From NCBI RefSeq assembly GCF_029846175.1, contig NZ_JARWAC010000031.1, positions 1 to 64,000 of the forward strand: 64,000 nt of DNA, written 5' to 3'. The notes under the pieces are model-generated. The model worked only from the letters and a program-made list of their open reading frames with translations, had not been told where the DNA came from and ran no database searches. Below are positions 18,783-27,828 of this stretch, in pieces. The first letter of the stretch is position 1, and the number at the start of each line of letters is the position of its first letter. Made by a program: the position numbers and the translations under genes. Origin of the DNA: Sphaerisporangium sp. TRM90804 (GTDB taxonomy: Bacteria; Actinomycetota; Actinomycetes; Streptosporangiales; Streptosporangiaceae).

Positions 18783-19212
18783 GGCCGCCGGCCGCCACGC
18801 CGTCAGGCTGAACGGCGCCGCGTCGCGTCCCGAGACCCGCCAGAGGCGCCGGGACCCCGGCGAGGAGCCGGAGGCCGGCTCCGGAACCCGCGGGCACGCC
18901 GGCACGCCGGAGGCCCGTCCGGACACCGCGCGCGCCGACCGCTTCCGGATCAGGGCCGATCCCGAGACGGTCGAGCGCGACCTGACCCGCCTGGTGCTGA
19001 CGCTGGTCGAGCTCCTGCGGCAGCTCGTGGAGCGGCAGGCCGTGCGGCGGATGGACCAGGACGACCTGTCGGACGACCAGATCGAGACGCTGGGGCTCAC
19101 CCTGATGCGCCTGGAAGAGGCGATGACGGAGCTGTGCGAGCGCTTCGGTCTGTCGCCGTCGGACCTGAACCTGGACCTCGGCCCGCTCGGCACCCTCCTG
19201 CCGACCGACTGA
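18763..19212 (+). CDS. gvpK: Gas vesicle protein GvpK
   Basis: 149 residues. The C-terminal 85 match GvpK (RADPETVERDLTRLVLTLVE, then LLRQLVERQAVRRMDQDDLS and the end LNLDLGPLGTLL). The first 60 residues are an Arg/Pro/Gly-rich extension. GvpK is an essential minor component of unknown exact role. It closes the cluster. No gvpN-type AAA ATPase gene is present, as in the Streptomyces clusters. Confidence 0.9.
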   Translation: MNRPGSEAAGRHAVRLNGAASRPETRQRRRDPGEEPEAGSGTRGHAGTPEARPDTARADRFRIRADPETVERDLTRLVLTLVELLRQLVERQAVRRMDQDDLSDDQIETLGLTLMRLEEAMTELCERFGLSPSDLNLDLGPLGTLLPTD

Positions 19213-19234
19213 CCCGCCGGCACGCGGGCCGCGC

Positions 19235-19268
19235 GGACGGCCGGGCGACACGGACGGCCGGGCGACAC
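19235..19268. repeat. Perfect 17-bp tandem duplication
   Basis: GGACGGCCGGGCGACAC occurs twice head to tail (19235-19251 and 19252-19268) in the short gap between the convergent gvpK and mshC genes. It is probably a slippage product with no coding role. Confidence 0.7.
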
Positions 19269-19352
19269 AGGACGCGGACACGGGCCGGCCGGGGCCGCCG
19301 TCACAGGCCGCGCGCCACCGCCCGCGGCCCCCGCGACGGCGGGCCGTCGAGG

Positions 19353-20576
19353 CTACAGGGCGACGCCGAGCAGGGTGTCGACGGTGGCGCGCACCAGCGC
19401 GGGGGCGCCGCGGTCGTCGCCCTCGCCGGCGAGGGCCCGCTCGGCCCAGGCGTCGACGGCGGCGACCGCGCCCGGCGTGTCCAGGTCGTCGCTCATGTGC
19501 CGCCTGACCCGCCGGAGCAGCTCGGCCCCGTCGGGCCCCGACGCGACCTCGACGGCCGCGCGCCAGCGCGCCAGCCGCGCCTCCGCCGTGACGATCTGGT
19601 CGGCGGTCCACTCCCAGTCGGCGCGGTAGTGGTGCGCCAGCAGCGCCAGGCGCACGGCCATCGGCTCGTGCTCGGCGCGGAGCCGGGAGACGAACACCAG
19701 GTTGCCTCGCGACTTGGACATCTTCTCGCCGTCGAGCGCCACCATGCCCACGTGCACGTACGCCTTGGCGAACGGCCACTCCCCCGTGGCCACGTGGCCC
19801 TCGCTGGCGCCCATCTCGTGGTGGGGGAAGATCAGGTCGGATCCGCCGCCGGACACGTCGAAGCCGCTGCCCAGGCGGTTCAGCGCGATCGCGGTGCACT
19901 CGACGTGCCAGCCGGGCCGGCCGGGCCCGAACGGCGACGGCCACGACGGCTCGCCGGGCCGCTCGGCGCGCCACAGCAGCCAGTCGAGCGGGTGCCTCTT
20001 GCCGGGCCGGCCCGGGTCGCCGCCCCGCTCGGCGAAGAGCTCCAGCATGCGCTCGTCGGAGTAGCCGGAGACGGCGCCGAACTTCGGCGAGGTGGCGACC
20101 GAGAAGTACACGTCGCCGTCCACCTGGTAGGTGGCGCCCTTGTCGCGCAGCACCTCGACGAGCGCGGCCACCTGGTCGACGACCTCGGTGACGCCGACGT
20201 ACTCGTCGGGGGGCAGGATGCGCAGCGCCTCCATGTCGGAGCGGAACAGCTCGATCTGGTCGTCGGCGAGGTCGCGCCAGTCGACGCCGGTCTGCGCGGC
20301 GCGCTCCAGCAGGGGGTCGTCGACGTCGGTGGCGTTCTGGGTGAAGTGGACGTGGTGGCCGGCGTCCCGCCAGACGCGGTTCACGAGGTCGAACGCCAGG
20401 TAGGTGTTGGCGTGCCCGAGGTGGGTGGCGTCGTACGGCGTGATGCCGCAGACGTACATCCGCGCCGTGGGGTCCGGCGCGGTGTCCCGGACCTCCCCCG
20501 CCGCGGTGTCGTACAACCGGAGGGCGGGGCCCGCACCGGGCAGTGGGGACGTCTTCGGGGCGGGCCACGATCGCAT
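19353..20576 (-). CDS. mshC: Mycothiol ligase MshC (cysteine:GlcN-Ins ligase)
   Basis: 407 residues beginning MRSWPAP, the typical MshC N-terminus, so I take the ATG at 20576 rather than 20648. The class I tRNA-synthetase-like fold shows [16 protein letters not shown] (Zn ligand C43, HIGH-type HLGH at 52-55), WHVECTAIA as the second zinc cysteine and EKMSKSRGN as the KMSKS loop. It joins cysteine to GlcN-Ins using ATP, the third committed step of mycothiol synthesis. Mycothiol is restricted to Actinobacteria, so this anchors the taxonomy. Convergent with the gvp cluster. Confidence 0.96.
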   Translation of the reverse strand: MRSWPAPKTSPLPGAGPALRLYDTAAGEVRDTAPDPTARMYVCGITPYDATHLGHANTYLAFDLVNRVWRDAGHHVHFTQNATDVDDPLLERAAQTGVDWRDLADDQIELFRSDMEALRILPPDEYVGVTEVVDQVAALVEVLRDKGATYQVDGDVYFSVATSPKFGAVSGYSDERMLELFAERGGDPGRPGKRHPLDWLLWRAERPGEPSWPSPFGPGRPGWHVECTAIALNRLGSGFDVSGGGSDLIFPHHEMGASEGHVATGEWPFAKAYVHVGMVALDGEKMSKSRGNLVFVSRLRAEHEPMAVRLALLAHHYRADWEWTADQIVTAEARLARWRAAVEVASGPDGAELLRRVRRHMSDDLDTPGAVAAVDAWAERALAGEGDDRGAPALVRATVDTLLGVAL

Positions 20577-20759
20577 GTCCCTGAGCCTATCCATGGCCCG
20601 GGGTGGTCCGATCACACCGGGGTGTCCGTTTTGCTGACGACACGGCACGGCGTGGCCAATGCCGCAAATGCGAGTTTCAACGGCCCTCGTCGTGAAAGAA
20701 TCCTGCCTTCACGGGTCGGGGGCTCGGCACCGCGGAACGCGCCAATTTGAGAGGGCATT

Positions 20760-22592
20760 TTGCCGGCTTTCAGGTCCCTAGAACCCACTGACCCCCAGCA
20801 GATCGCCTCCTACCGGGTGACCGGGCGGATCGGTGAGGGCGGGCAGGGCGTCGTCTACGCCGGCGAGACCGGCTCCGGCGCCACGGTGGCCGTGAAGCTG
20901 CTGCATCCCCGGTTCTACGAGGACGCGCACGCCCGGCGCACGTTCGGGGTCGAACTGAGGCGCGCTCAGCGGGTGACCGACCGTCACGTCGCGCGGATCC
21001 TGGCCTACGGCGTGCACGACCGGCACCTGTACTACGTGGGCGAGTACGTCGACGGCCCCTCGCTGGGCGAGGTGGTGGAGCGGCGCGGCCCGCTGCCCGC
21101 CCAGGAGATGGCCGGGCTGGCCGTCGCCACGCTGACGGCGCTGGCGGCCGTCCACGGGTCGGGGGCGGTGCACGGCGACTTCCGGCCCGGGTGCGTGCTG
21201 CTCGGACCGGACGGCCCGCGCGTGATCGACTTCGGCGTCGTGCGCGCCCTCGACGGCCGTCCCGCCGCCGGGCGGGTGATCGGCACCTCCCCGTTCACCG
21301 CGCCCGAGCACCTGGCCGGGACCGCTCCGGGCCCGGAGAGCGACATGTTCGCGTGGGCGGGCACCATGGTCTACGCGGCCACCGGGCGCCCCCCGTTCGG
21401 CCAGGACTCGGTGCCGGCGGTGATCAACCGGATCCTCAACGGGCTGCCCGACGTGTCGGCGCTCTCCGGGACGCTGCTGCGGGCCGTCACCGCGTGCCTG
21501 GACAAGACCCCCGCCGGGCGGCCGTCCGCCCGGGACGCGCTGGCCATCCTCCAGGGCGGCGCGACCGGCGGCCCGGCCGCCGTCCCGGCGCCGGGGCCGG
21601 ACGCCGCGCCGCCCCCGGCCTCCATCGCCGCCTGGCAGGCCGCGCCCCCGGCGCGACCGGCGGCCGGCCCGCCGCCGTACGAAGGCCCGGTGCCGCCCGC
21701 GCCCCGGCCGCGCTCGCCCGCGTCGCCGCAGGCCGGCCCGCTCGTCGCCCCCTCGCTCACCGCGACGGCCGCGACCCCGGCGTCGCGCATGGAGGCCGCG
21801 CCCGCCGCCGGGGCCGCCTCATGGGAACGATCCCAGGCGACCGGCCCGGCGTCCGGGCCCGCGAACCCGCGGCCGGACACCCCGGTCGCCGGGCGGCCGG
21901 GCGGAGCCGCGGGCCCCGGGCGGCCCGAGGAACGGCGCGGGGAGCCGGGGCGGCGGGAACCGCTCTCCCCCGGGCCCGCCGCCTTCGCCGGCGCCGAGCC
22001 GCCCAGGCACCGCCACCGGGGCCGTCACACCCGTGCCGTCGTCATCGCGGGGGCGGCCATCGTGCTCGCCGCCGTGGTCGCGGTCGCCCTGGTGGTGATC
22101 CCGGGCGACCCGGCGGGCACACCGGATCCGGGAGCGGCGCCGCTCCCCGTGCCGGTCCCGCCCGTGACGTCCGCGGCCCCGTCCCCCACGCCCACCCCGG
22201 GCGTCGGCGCGGACCCGACCACCGAGCCGACCCCGGTGCCCTCCCCCAGCCCGGAGAAGACCGAGCCCACCCGGACGCCGCCGGCCTCCCGGCCGCCCAG
22301 CACCCCGCCGCCACGGCCGGTGCTGCTGGTCAGCCCGAATAGCGTGCGCGTGAAGTCCGACTACATCTTCCACGTCAACATCAAGCTCAGGGCCCCCGGC
22401 GGCGCCGTACGCTGGCGTGCGTCGATCACCGAGGGCGGCGTGCTCAGCTCGACCCATGGCCGCATCCGCGCGGGCAGCTCGGCCACGATCACGGCGTACG
22501 GCACCCCGTACTGCAGCACCTCTCGCGTCCGGTTCACCTCCAACGGGGGCGGCAAGACGGTGACGATCGCCTGGGGCGGCGTCCTGTGCTGA
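20760..22592 (+). CDS. Membrane Ser/Thr kinase-like protein with degenerate catalytic loop
   Basis: 610 residues, TTG start preceded by GAGAGGG. Residues 18-270 are a Hanks-type kinase domain: GEGGQG loop (25-30), K46 in VAVK, E65, DFG at 157-159. The catalytic loop is HGDFRPGC instead of HRDLKPxN: D140 is kept, but the Lys is R142 and the metal-binding Asn is C145. A Pro/Ala-rich linker leads to one membrane segment (about 425-447), then a Thr/Pro-rich stalk and a C-terminal extracytoplasmic domain of about 85 residues with two cysteines. It could be a weak kinase or a pseudokinase scaffold. There are no PASTA repeats. Confidence 0.82.
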   Translation: MPAFRSLEPTDPQQIASYRVTGRIGEGGQGVVYAGETGSGATVAVKLLHPRFYEDAHARRTFGVELRRAQRVTDRHVARILAYGVHDRHLYYVGEYVDGPSLGEVVERRGPLPAQEMAGLAVATLTALAAVHGSGAVHGDFRPGCVLLGPDGPRVIDFGVVRALDGRPAAGRVIGTSPFTAPEHLAGTAPGPESDMFAWAGTMVYAATGRPPFGQDSVPAVINRILNGLPDVSALSGTLLRAVTACLDKTPAGRPSARDALAILQGGATGGPAAVPAPGPDAAPPPASIAAWQAAPPARPAAGPPPYEGPVPPAPRPRSPASPQAGPLVAPSLTATAATPASRMEAAPAAGAASWERSQATGPASGPANPRPDTPVAGRPGGAAGPGRPEERRGEPGRREPLSPGPAAFAGAEPPRHRHRGRHTRAVVIAGAAIVLAAVVAVALVVIPGDPAGTPDPGAAPLPVPVPPVTSAAPSPTPTPGVGADPTTEPTPVPSPSPEKTEPTRTPPASRPPSTPPPRPVLLVSPNSVRVKSDYIFHVNIKLRAPGGAVRWRASITEGGVLSSTHGRIRAGSSATITAYGTPYCSTSRVRFTSNGGGKTVTIAWGGVLC

Positions 22593-22595
22593 GGC

Positions 22596-23342
22596 TCAGC
22601 GGGCCGGCGGGCGGGGCACGGTGTACCAGGACGCCTGGTCTTGCGGGCGCGGGCAGAAGTCGTGACGCATGGCGCCGGCGCCCAGGGCCACCAGCGTGAT
22701 CGAGGACGTGCCCCACACGCGGCCGTCCTCCAGCTCGCGGAGCGCCACCAGCGCCTCCGGGTGGGTGACCGGCAACCCGTCTCCCCCCGCGAGCGCGCGC
22801 CACGCCCGCCACGCCCCGTCGTCGCCCGCGACGTGCGCGGAGGGCCGGGGGGCGGCGGCGAAGCGCGGCCGGAAGCGGGCGGCGCGGGGATCGCCGTCGC
22901 CGGGCTCCCAGCCGGAGTTGACCACGACGTGCACGCCGTCGGGCAGCTTGTTCTCGGTGACCCGCCGGCCGTCCCAGCTCCACAGCCGCACGCCGCCGGG
23001 CTCGGCGACCAGCAGGTGGAACGGGTCGTAACACTCCAGGGACCCCTCGGGCAGCCCGCCCGCGCGCACCGCGCGCAACGGGAGGTCGCCGCGGGACCTG
23101 CGGATCGGCGCGGGCGCCTCCGGGCCGATCCCGTTCAGCAGCGCGGCCACGCGGGGCAGGCCGGGATCGGCCGCCAGCCAGGTGCCGCCCGCCTGCGCGT
23201 CGCGCCCGCCGACCACGCCGGGAAGGCCGGGCCAGTGCGCCGCGGGCGGCTGCCAGGGCCGCGCGGCGAACTCGTCACGCACCCCCGCCAGCACGACCGG
23301 CGTCTCGGCCCCGGCCTCGAAAGCGACAATCACCGTACACAA
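22596..23342 (-). CDS. NRDE family protein (TANGO2-like)
   Basis: 248 residues of the NRDE/TANGO2 family. It begins MCTVIVAF, with the nearly invariant Cys2 exposed if the initiator is removed, followed by GVRDEFAARP, which is the family N-R-D-E block with Val for Asn. Family members have been linked to haem handling and to N-terminal-nucleophile hydrolase folds; the reaction is unknown. TTG start (23342) with GGAGG eight bases upstream. It is convergent with the kinase gene, three bases between stops. Confidence 0.8.
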   Translation of the reverse strand: MCTVIVAFEAGAETPVVLAGVRDEFAARPWQPPAAHWPGLPGVVGGRDAQAGGTWLAADPGLPRVAALLNGIGPEAPAPIRRSRGDLPLRAVRAGGLPEGSLECYDPFHLLVAEPGGVRLWSWDGRRVTENKLPDGVHVVVNSGWEPGDGDPRAARFRPRFAAAPRPSAHVAGDDGAWRAWRALAGGDGLPVTHPEALVALRELEDGRVWGTSSITLVALGAGAMRHDFCPRPQDQASWYTVPRPPAR

Positions 23343-23534
23343 CCCCGTTCCCTCCAGATCGGTAGAGATGGCACATCGTGTGCAGGGTACGCCTCAGCCG
23401 CCGGTGGCCGGGGACGGGCGCGGCACGCCGGGAGGGGGCCGGGGCACGACGGCGAGGACCCGGCGTGGTGGACGGCTCTCGGCCGGAGGGGGCGAAGCGG
23501 GTCGGACGGGCGGAGCGGTCGGACGAGCCGGTGG

Positions 23535-24299
23535 TCAGATGGGCGGCCAGGGGATGGCGGGCCAGTCTTCGGAGGGGAACGGATGCACGCCGGTGCTCAG
23601 CAGGCGCCGCACGCGATCCCATGTGGCCTCGACCTCCGAGAGGGTGAGCAGCTCGCGCAGCCGGCGGCCCAGCCTGCCGCGTTCGATCTCGCGCTCCAGC
23701 CGGGCCAGGACGTTGACCGCCTCGCGGGGAAGCGGCTTGCCCCGCCACTGCCACAGCACCGTGCGCAGCTTGTCCTCGGCGGAGAAGCAGACGCCGTGGT
23801 CGACGCCGTAGATGTGGCCGTCGGGCAGCGGCAGCAGGTGGCCGCCCTTGCGGTCGGCGTTGTTGACCACCGCGTCGAAGATGGCCATGCGGCGCAGCGC
23901 CGGGTCGCGGCTGCGCATCAGGGCCAGCAGGTCGACCTCGGGGTCGGTGTCGATCCACAGCTGGCACATGCCCGGGCCGAAGGGGCCGTCGCGGTACACG
24001 CTCGGCGGCACGATGCGCCAGCCCGTGGCGGCCGATACCTCGAAGGCGGCCACCTCGCGGGCGGCCAGCGTGCCGTCGGGGAAGTCCCACAGCGGGCGCT
24101 CGCCCCGCACCGGCTTGTACACGCACTCGGCCACCACGCCGTCGAGGCGGACCGAGCAGTACAGGGTCATGTTCGTGGCCTCGACGAGACGGCCCGCGAC
24201 CTCCAGGGTGCCCTCGCGCAGCAGGCGCAGAGCGGTGGCGTCGTCGAGCCCGGAGGCGCCGGGGATGCTGCTGAGCCGGGGGTCGCTCTCTGCACTCAC
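23535..24299 (-). CDS. SCO1664 family protein (PI3/4-kinase-like fold)
   Basis: 254 residues. A family conserved in Actinobacteria with distant similarity to phosphatidylinositol 3/4-kinases: FDAVVNNADRKGGHLL resembles their catalytic HRD-like segment and GHIYGVDHGVCF their metal-binding DFG-like segment. Function unknown. The GTG start overlaps the DUF3090 stop (GTGA), so both are probably co-translated. Confidence 0.8.
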   Translation of the reverse strand: MSAESDPRLSSIPGASGLDDATALRLLREGTLEVAGRLVEATNMTLYCSVRLDGVVAECVYKPVRGERPLWDFPDGTLAAREVAAFEVSAATGWRIVPPSVYRDGPFGPGMCQLWIDTDPEVDLLALMRSRDPALRRMAIFDAVVNNADRKGGHLLPLPDGHIYGVDHGVCFSAEDKLRTVLWQWRGKPLPREAVNVLARLEREIERGRLGRRLRELLTLSEVEATWDRVRRLLSTGVHPFPSEDWPAIPWPPI

Positions 24300-24862
24300 G
24301 TAGGGTCCCCCCGGTGGCCGTTCAGGCGGACGCAGATGTGGCCCTCGGCGTCGAGCGGCTGCCCGCACAGCGGGCACGGCGGGCGGCCCGCGGAGACGAC
24401 CTCCAGGGCGCGCTTGGTGAACGCGCGGGCCTCCGCGGCGCTGATGTGCACCCGCAGGACGGCGGAGTCGGGCCTGTCGACCAGGACCTCCGGCTCGTCC
24501 TCCTCGCCCTCCTCGCCGGTGATCTCCTGCGCCTCGATGACGACCTGCGCGGTCTCGGGGTCCCAGGCGAGCGCCATGGTGCCCACGCGGAAGTCCTCGT
24601 CGATGGGCTGGTCGAGGGGAGCCTTGTCGGACAGCTCGACGGGGGCCATCGCGGGCACGGGGGCGGTTCCGCCGCTGCGGCGCAGCACTTCGTCCAGCAG
24701 CTCGTCGAGCCGGTCGGCCAGCACCGCGACCTGGAACTTCTCCAGGCCGACGGTCGTCATGCGTCCATGACCCCGCGCCTGGAGAAAGAAGGCGCGGGAA
24801 CCCGGCTGCCCGACGGCACCGGCCACGAACCTCTCTGGCGGATCGTAATCGAACACCGGCAT
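24296..24862 (-). CDS. DUF3090 family protein
   Basis: 188 residues. Conserved actinobacterial family of unknown function. The C-terminus carries a zinc-ribbon-like CPLCGQPL ... GHIC set (Cys-x2-Cys with His and Cys 12-14 residues on). The middle is acidic. It lies between the histidine phosphatase and SCO1664-type genes, an association kept across the phylum, so the three products probably share a pathway. Confidence 0.82.
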   Translation of the reverse strand: MPVFDYDPPERFVAGAVGQPGSRAFFLQARGHGRMTTVGLEKFQVAVLADRLDELLDEVLRRSGGTAPVPAMAPVELSDKAPLDQPIDEDFRVGTMALAWDPETAQVVIEAQEITGEEGEEDEPEVLVDRPDSAVLRVHISAAEARAFTKRALEVVSAGRPPCPLCGQPLDAEGHICVRLNGHRGDPT

Positions 24863-24871
24863 AGCCCGACC

Positions 24872-25591
24872 TTACGTGGTCCCGGCTCCGCCGCCGACAG
24901 CGGCGTCGCTCCCGGTGAGGTTTTCTCCCCCGTCCTGCTCCTCCGTACTCTCAGGTGGAGGGGGCGGGGGTAGCAAATTATCCACCCCGCCGCCCACGTC
25001 GTTCACTCGTATGACGAACGGGCGCAGCTCGGTGTAGCGGATGACTGTCAAGGACGCGGGGTCCGCCGTGACGCGCTGGAAGTGGTCCAGATGGGCGCCG
25101 AGCGCGTCGGCCACGATGGCCTTGATCACGTCGCCGTGGCTGCACACCAGGTAGACGGCGTCCTCGCCCAGCTTGGCGTTCCAGTGACGCACACCGGCCA
25201 CCGCCCGGCGCTGGACGCCCGCGAGCGACTCGCCGCCGGGGAAGACCGCCGCGCTCGGGTGGTACTGCACCACCCGCCACATGGGCTCCTCGGCCAGCTC
25301 CTTCAGCGGCCGGCCGGTCCACTCGCCGTAGCCGCACTCGCCGAACCGCTCGTCGGACTGGACCGAGAGGCCCTCGCGCCCCGCCAGCACCGCCTGAGCG
25401 GTCTCCTGGCAGCGTTCCAGCGGGCTGGAGACGATCGCGTCCAGACGCAGGGGCGCCAGCCGCGCCGCCAGGGCGCCGGCCTGCTCCCTGCCGCGCTCGC
25501 TGAGATGGACCCCGGGGGTCCAGCCGGCGAGCACCGGCCCTGTCATGTCGGTCAGCCCGTGCCGCACCAGAAGCAAAGTGGTCACAAACAC
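24872..25591 (-). CDS. Histidine phosphatase family protein (MSMEG_4193 type)
   Basis: 239 residues. LLLVRHGLTD has the RHG catalytic histidine, with SSPLERCQETA and CSHGDVIKAI as the other phosphate-pocket blocks. The C-terminal 45 residues are disordered and start with a run of prolines. Substrate unknown; the family travels with DUF3090. GTG start at 25591, with a second GTG six bases on; the gene begins three bases after the uppP stop. Confidence 0.85.
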   Translation of the reverse strand: MFVTTLLLVRHGLTDMTGPVLAGWTPGVHLSERGREQAGALAARLAPLRLDAIVSSPLERCQETAQAVLAGREGLSVQSDERFGECGYGEWTGRPLKELAEEPMWRVVQYHPSAAVFPGGESLAGVQRRAVAGVRHWNAKLGEDAVYLVCSHGDVIKAIVADALGAHLDHFQRVTADPASLTVIRYTELRPFVIRVNDVGGGVDNLLPPPPPPESTEEQDGGENLTGSDAAVGGGAGTT

Positions 25592-25594
25592 AGC

Positions 25595-26416
25595 CTATTG
25601 CGCGGTGATCACTCCGAGCGACAGCAGGGTCAGCAGGAAGGCGCCGGCGAAGACCCGGTAGGCGACGAAGACCATCATGGAATGCCTGGTGATGTATCTC
25701 AGGAGCCAGGCGATCGAGGCGTATCCCACGGCGAACGAGACGACGGTCGCGATCACGGTGGGTACGGTGCCGGGCCCGCCGCCCGCCCCCAGGTGGCGCA
25801 GCTCGAACACGCCCGAGAGCACCACCGCGGGGATCGACAGCAGGAAGGAGTAGCGGGCCGCCGCCTCCCGGGTGAACCCGAGGAACAGGCCGCCGGTGAT
25901 CGTCGAGCCGGAGCGGGACGCGCCGGGCACCAGGGCGAGCGCCTGGAAGCCGCCGATGATCAGGCCGTCCCTGAGGGTGAGCTCGGTGATCGGGGTGCGC
26001 TGCCGGCCCACCTGCTCCGCCAGCAGCAGGAGCAGGCCGAAGACGATCAGCACGGTCGCGTTCAGCCACAGGTTGCGCGCCGGCCCCCCGATGGCGTCCT
26101 GGAACAGCAGGCCGAGCACGGCGAGCGGGATCGTGCCCAGGCCGATGTACCAGCCCATGCGGGCGTCCATGTCGCCGCGTAGCGCCGGGGTCCACAGACT
26201 GCGCAGCCACGTCCACAGGATGCGCGTGATGTCGCGCCGGAAGTAGATGACCACGGCCAGCATGGTGCCGAGCTGGATCACCGCGGTGAAGGCGGCTCCG
26301 GGGTCCGACCAGCCGAACATTCTGGGGATGATGAGCAGGTGGGCGGAGCTGGAGATCGGCAGGAACTCGGTCAGGCCCTGCACGACGCCGAGCACGATGG
26401 CTTGCAGTGCGTCCAT
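25595..26416 (-). CDS. uppP: Undecaprenyl-diphosphatase UppP (BacA)
   Basis: 273 residues with about eight membrane segments. QGLTEFLPISSSAHL and LVPGASRSGSTITGGLFLG are the two catalytic motifs. It dephosphorylates undecaprenyl diphosphate to recycle the carrier for cell-wall synthesis and can give bacitracin resistance. The ATG at 26416 has no ribosome site but lies ten bases after a TAGGCT -10 element, so a leaderless mRNA is likely and the phosphatase/DUF3090/SCO1664 genes may be co-transcribed with it. Confidence 0.94.
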   Translation of the reverse strand: MDALQAIVLGVVQGLTEFLPISSSAHLLIIPRMFGWSDPGAAFTAVIQLGTMLAVVIYFRRDITRILWTWLRSLWTPALRGDMDARMGWYIGLGTIPLAVLGLLFQDAIGGPARNLWLNATVLIVFGLLLLLAEQVGRQRTPITELTLRDGLIIGGFQALALVPGASRSGSTITGGLFLGFTREAAARYSFLLSIPAVVLSGVFELRHLGAGGGPGTVPTVIATVVSFAVGYASIAWLLRYITRHSMMVFVAYRVFAGAFLLTLLSLGVITAQ

Positions 26417-26426
26417 AGTGCGCGCC

Positions 26427-26432
26427 AGCCTA
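26427..26432 (-). promoter_or_regulatory. -10 element for uppP (leaderless)
   Basis: TAGGCT on the minus strand ends ten bases before the uppP ATG, placing the transcript start at or very near the initiation codon. It matches the actinobacterial TAnnnT -10 consensus; the -35 is unclear. Confidence 0.5.
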
Positions 26433-26617
26433 GGGCAGCCTCCCGCTCTCGACCGGCCGTGTCCGGTGTCTGTGGGGACGTGCCGGGCCGGCACCCGGGA
26501 GGAAGCCCCGCAATCCACGCGCGGCGGGCGGGAGCCGCCGCGCCCGGGCCGCCCGCCACGGGGGCGAGGGGACAGGCCGGTCCCGCGCCGTCGCGAGGGT
26601 AACGCGTTCCAAGGCGG

Positions 26618-26623
26618 TAACCT
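26618..26623 (+). promoter_or_regulatory. -10 element for the aldo/keto reductase (leaderless)
   Basis: TAACCT nine bases before the ATG at 26633, without any purine-rich ribosome site between them. A leaderless transcript is expected. Confidence 0.45.
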
Positions 26624-26632
26624 GGCCGGATC

Positions 26633-27580
26633 ATGGATCAGCGATTGGTGGGCCGTAGCGGTCTCTCGGTGTCGCGGCTGGGGCTGGGCACCATGACCTG
26701 GGGCAGGGACACCGGGGCCGACGAGGCCGCCGCCCAGCTCGCCGCCTTCGCCGACGCCGGCGGAACCCTCGTCGACACCGCCGACGTCTACGCCGGCGGC
26801 GACGCCGAGCGGCTGCTCGGGCGCCTGCTCAGGGACACCGTGTCGCGCCCGGAGATGGTCGTCGCCACCAAGGCCGTGCTCACGCCGCACGGCCCCCGGT
26901 CAAGGAACGCCTCCCGGCGCAGCCTCATCTCGGCGCTGGACGCCTCGCTGCACCGCCTCGGGCTCGACGAGGTCGACCTGTGGCAGTTGCACGCGTTCGA
27001 CTTCGACGTGCCCCTGGAGGAGACCCTCGCGGCGGTCGACACCGCCGTCTGCTCGGGTCGCGCCGTCTACGCGGGCGTCTGCAACTACGCGGCGTGGCAG
27101 CTCGCGGCGGCGGGCGTCTGGCAGCGGTCGGCTCCCGGGCGGGTGCCCATCGTGTCGGCGCAGGTGGAGTACTCCCTGCTCGCCCGCGACGCCGAGCGCG
27201 AGGTCCTGGCCGCCGCCGAGCACGTCGGCGCCGGCGTGCTGGCGTGGTCCCCCCTGGGGCGCGGCGTCCTCACCGGCAAGTACCGCACCGGCATCCCCGC
27301 CGACTCCCGCGCCGCCAGCCCGCACTTCTCCGACTTCGTCGCCCCCTACCTCGACGAGCGTTCCCGCCGCGTGGTCGAGTCGGTCACCACGGCTGCCGAG
27401 GGGCTGGGGGCCTCCCCGCTGGCCGTCGCCCTGGCCTGGGTGCGCGACCAGCCCGGCGTCTCGGCCGCCGTCGTCGGCGCCCGCACCCACGTCCAGCTCA
27501 AAGGCGCCCTGCAGGCCGAAGAGCTGACGTTGCCGGTGGAGATACGCGAGGCCCTCGACGACGTGTCGGCCCCCGACTAG
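26633..27580 (+). CDS. Aldo/keto reductase
   Basis: 315-residue NADPH-dependent aldo/keto reductase. The tetrad is D48, Y53 (DTADVYAGG), K80 (VVATKA) and H120 (LWQLHAFD). GARTHVQLKGAL near the C-terminus is the cofactor-binding end. The fold is the YajO/Tas-like branch. The substrate is not predictable. It neighbours uppP divergently, an association I recall from other Actinobacteria. Confidence 0.88.
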   Translation: MDQRLVGRSGLSVSRLGLGTMTWGRDTGADEAAAQLAAFADAGGTLVDTADVYAGGDAERLLGRLLRDTVSRPEMVVATKAVLTPHGPRSRNASRRSLISALDASLHRLGLDEVDLWQLHAFDFDVPLEETLAAVDTAVCSGRAVYAGVCNYAAWQLAAAGVWQRSAPGRVPIVSAQVEYSLLARDAEREVLAAAEHVGAGVLAWSPLGRGVLTGKYRTGIPADSRAASPHFSDFVAPYLDERSRRVVESVTTAAEGLGASPLAVALAWVRDQPGVSAAVVGARTHVQLKGALQAEELTLPVEIREALDDVSAPD

Positions 27581-27828
27581 CCTCGGCGGGCACCCGGCCG
27601 ACGCCGCCCGCCCCGCCCCGCCGCCCGCCGGTCGCGAAGCCCGCGCATTTCGCCGGAAACGGCCCGCCGTGTCCTCCATGGCCGCCGAACAGGAGTCTTG
27701 TTCACGTATCACTAGTCGATACCGAATCGCTACTTGTCGGGGAATGACCGGCTGGGTGGCACACGATTGTCCGTGGAGACCGTGGAGGGGAGCCCGGTCT
27801 CCGACCTGCACGACGATGGAGGGGAACC

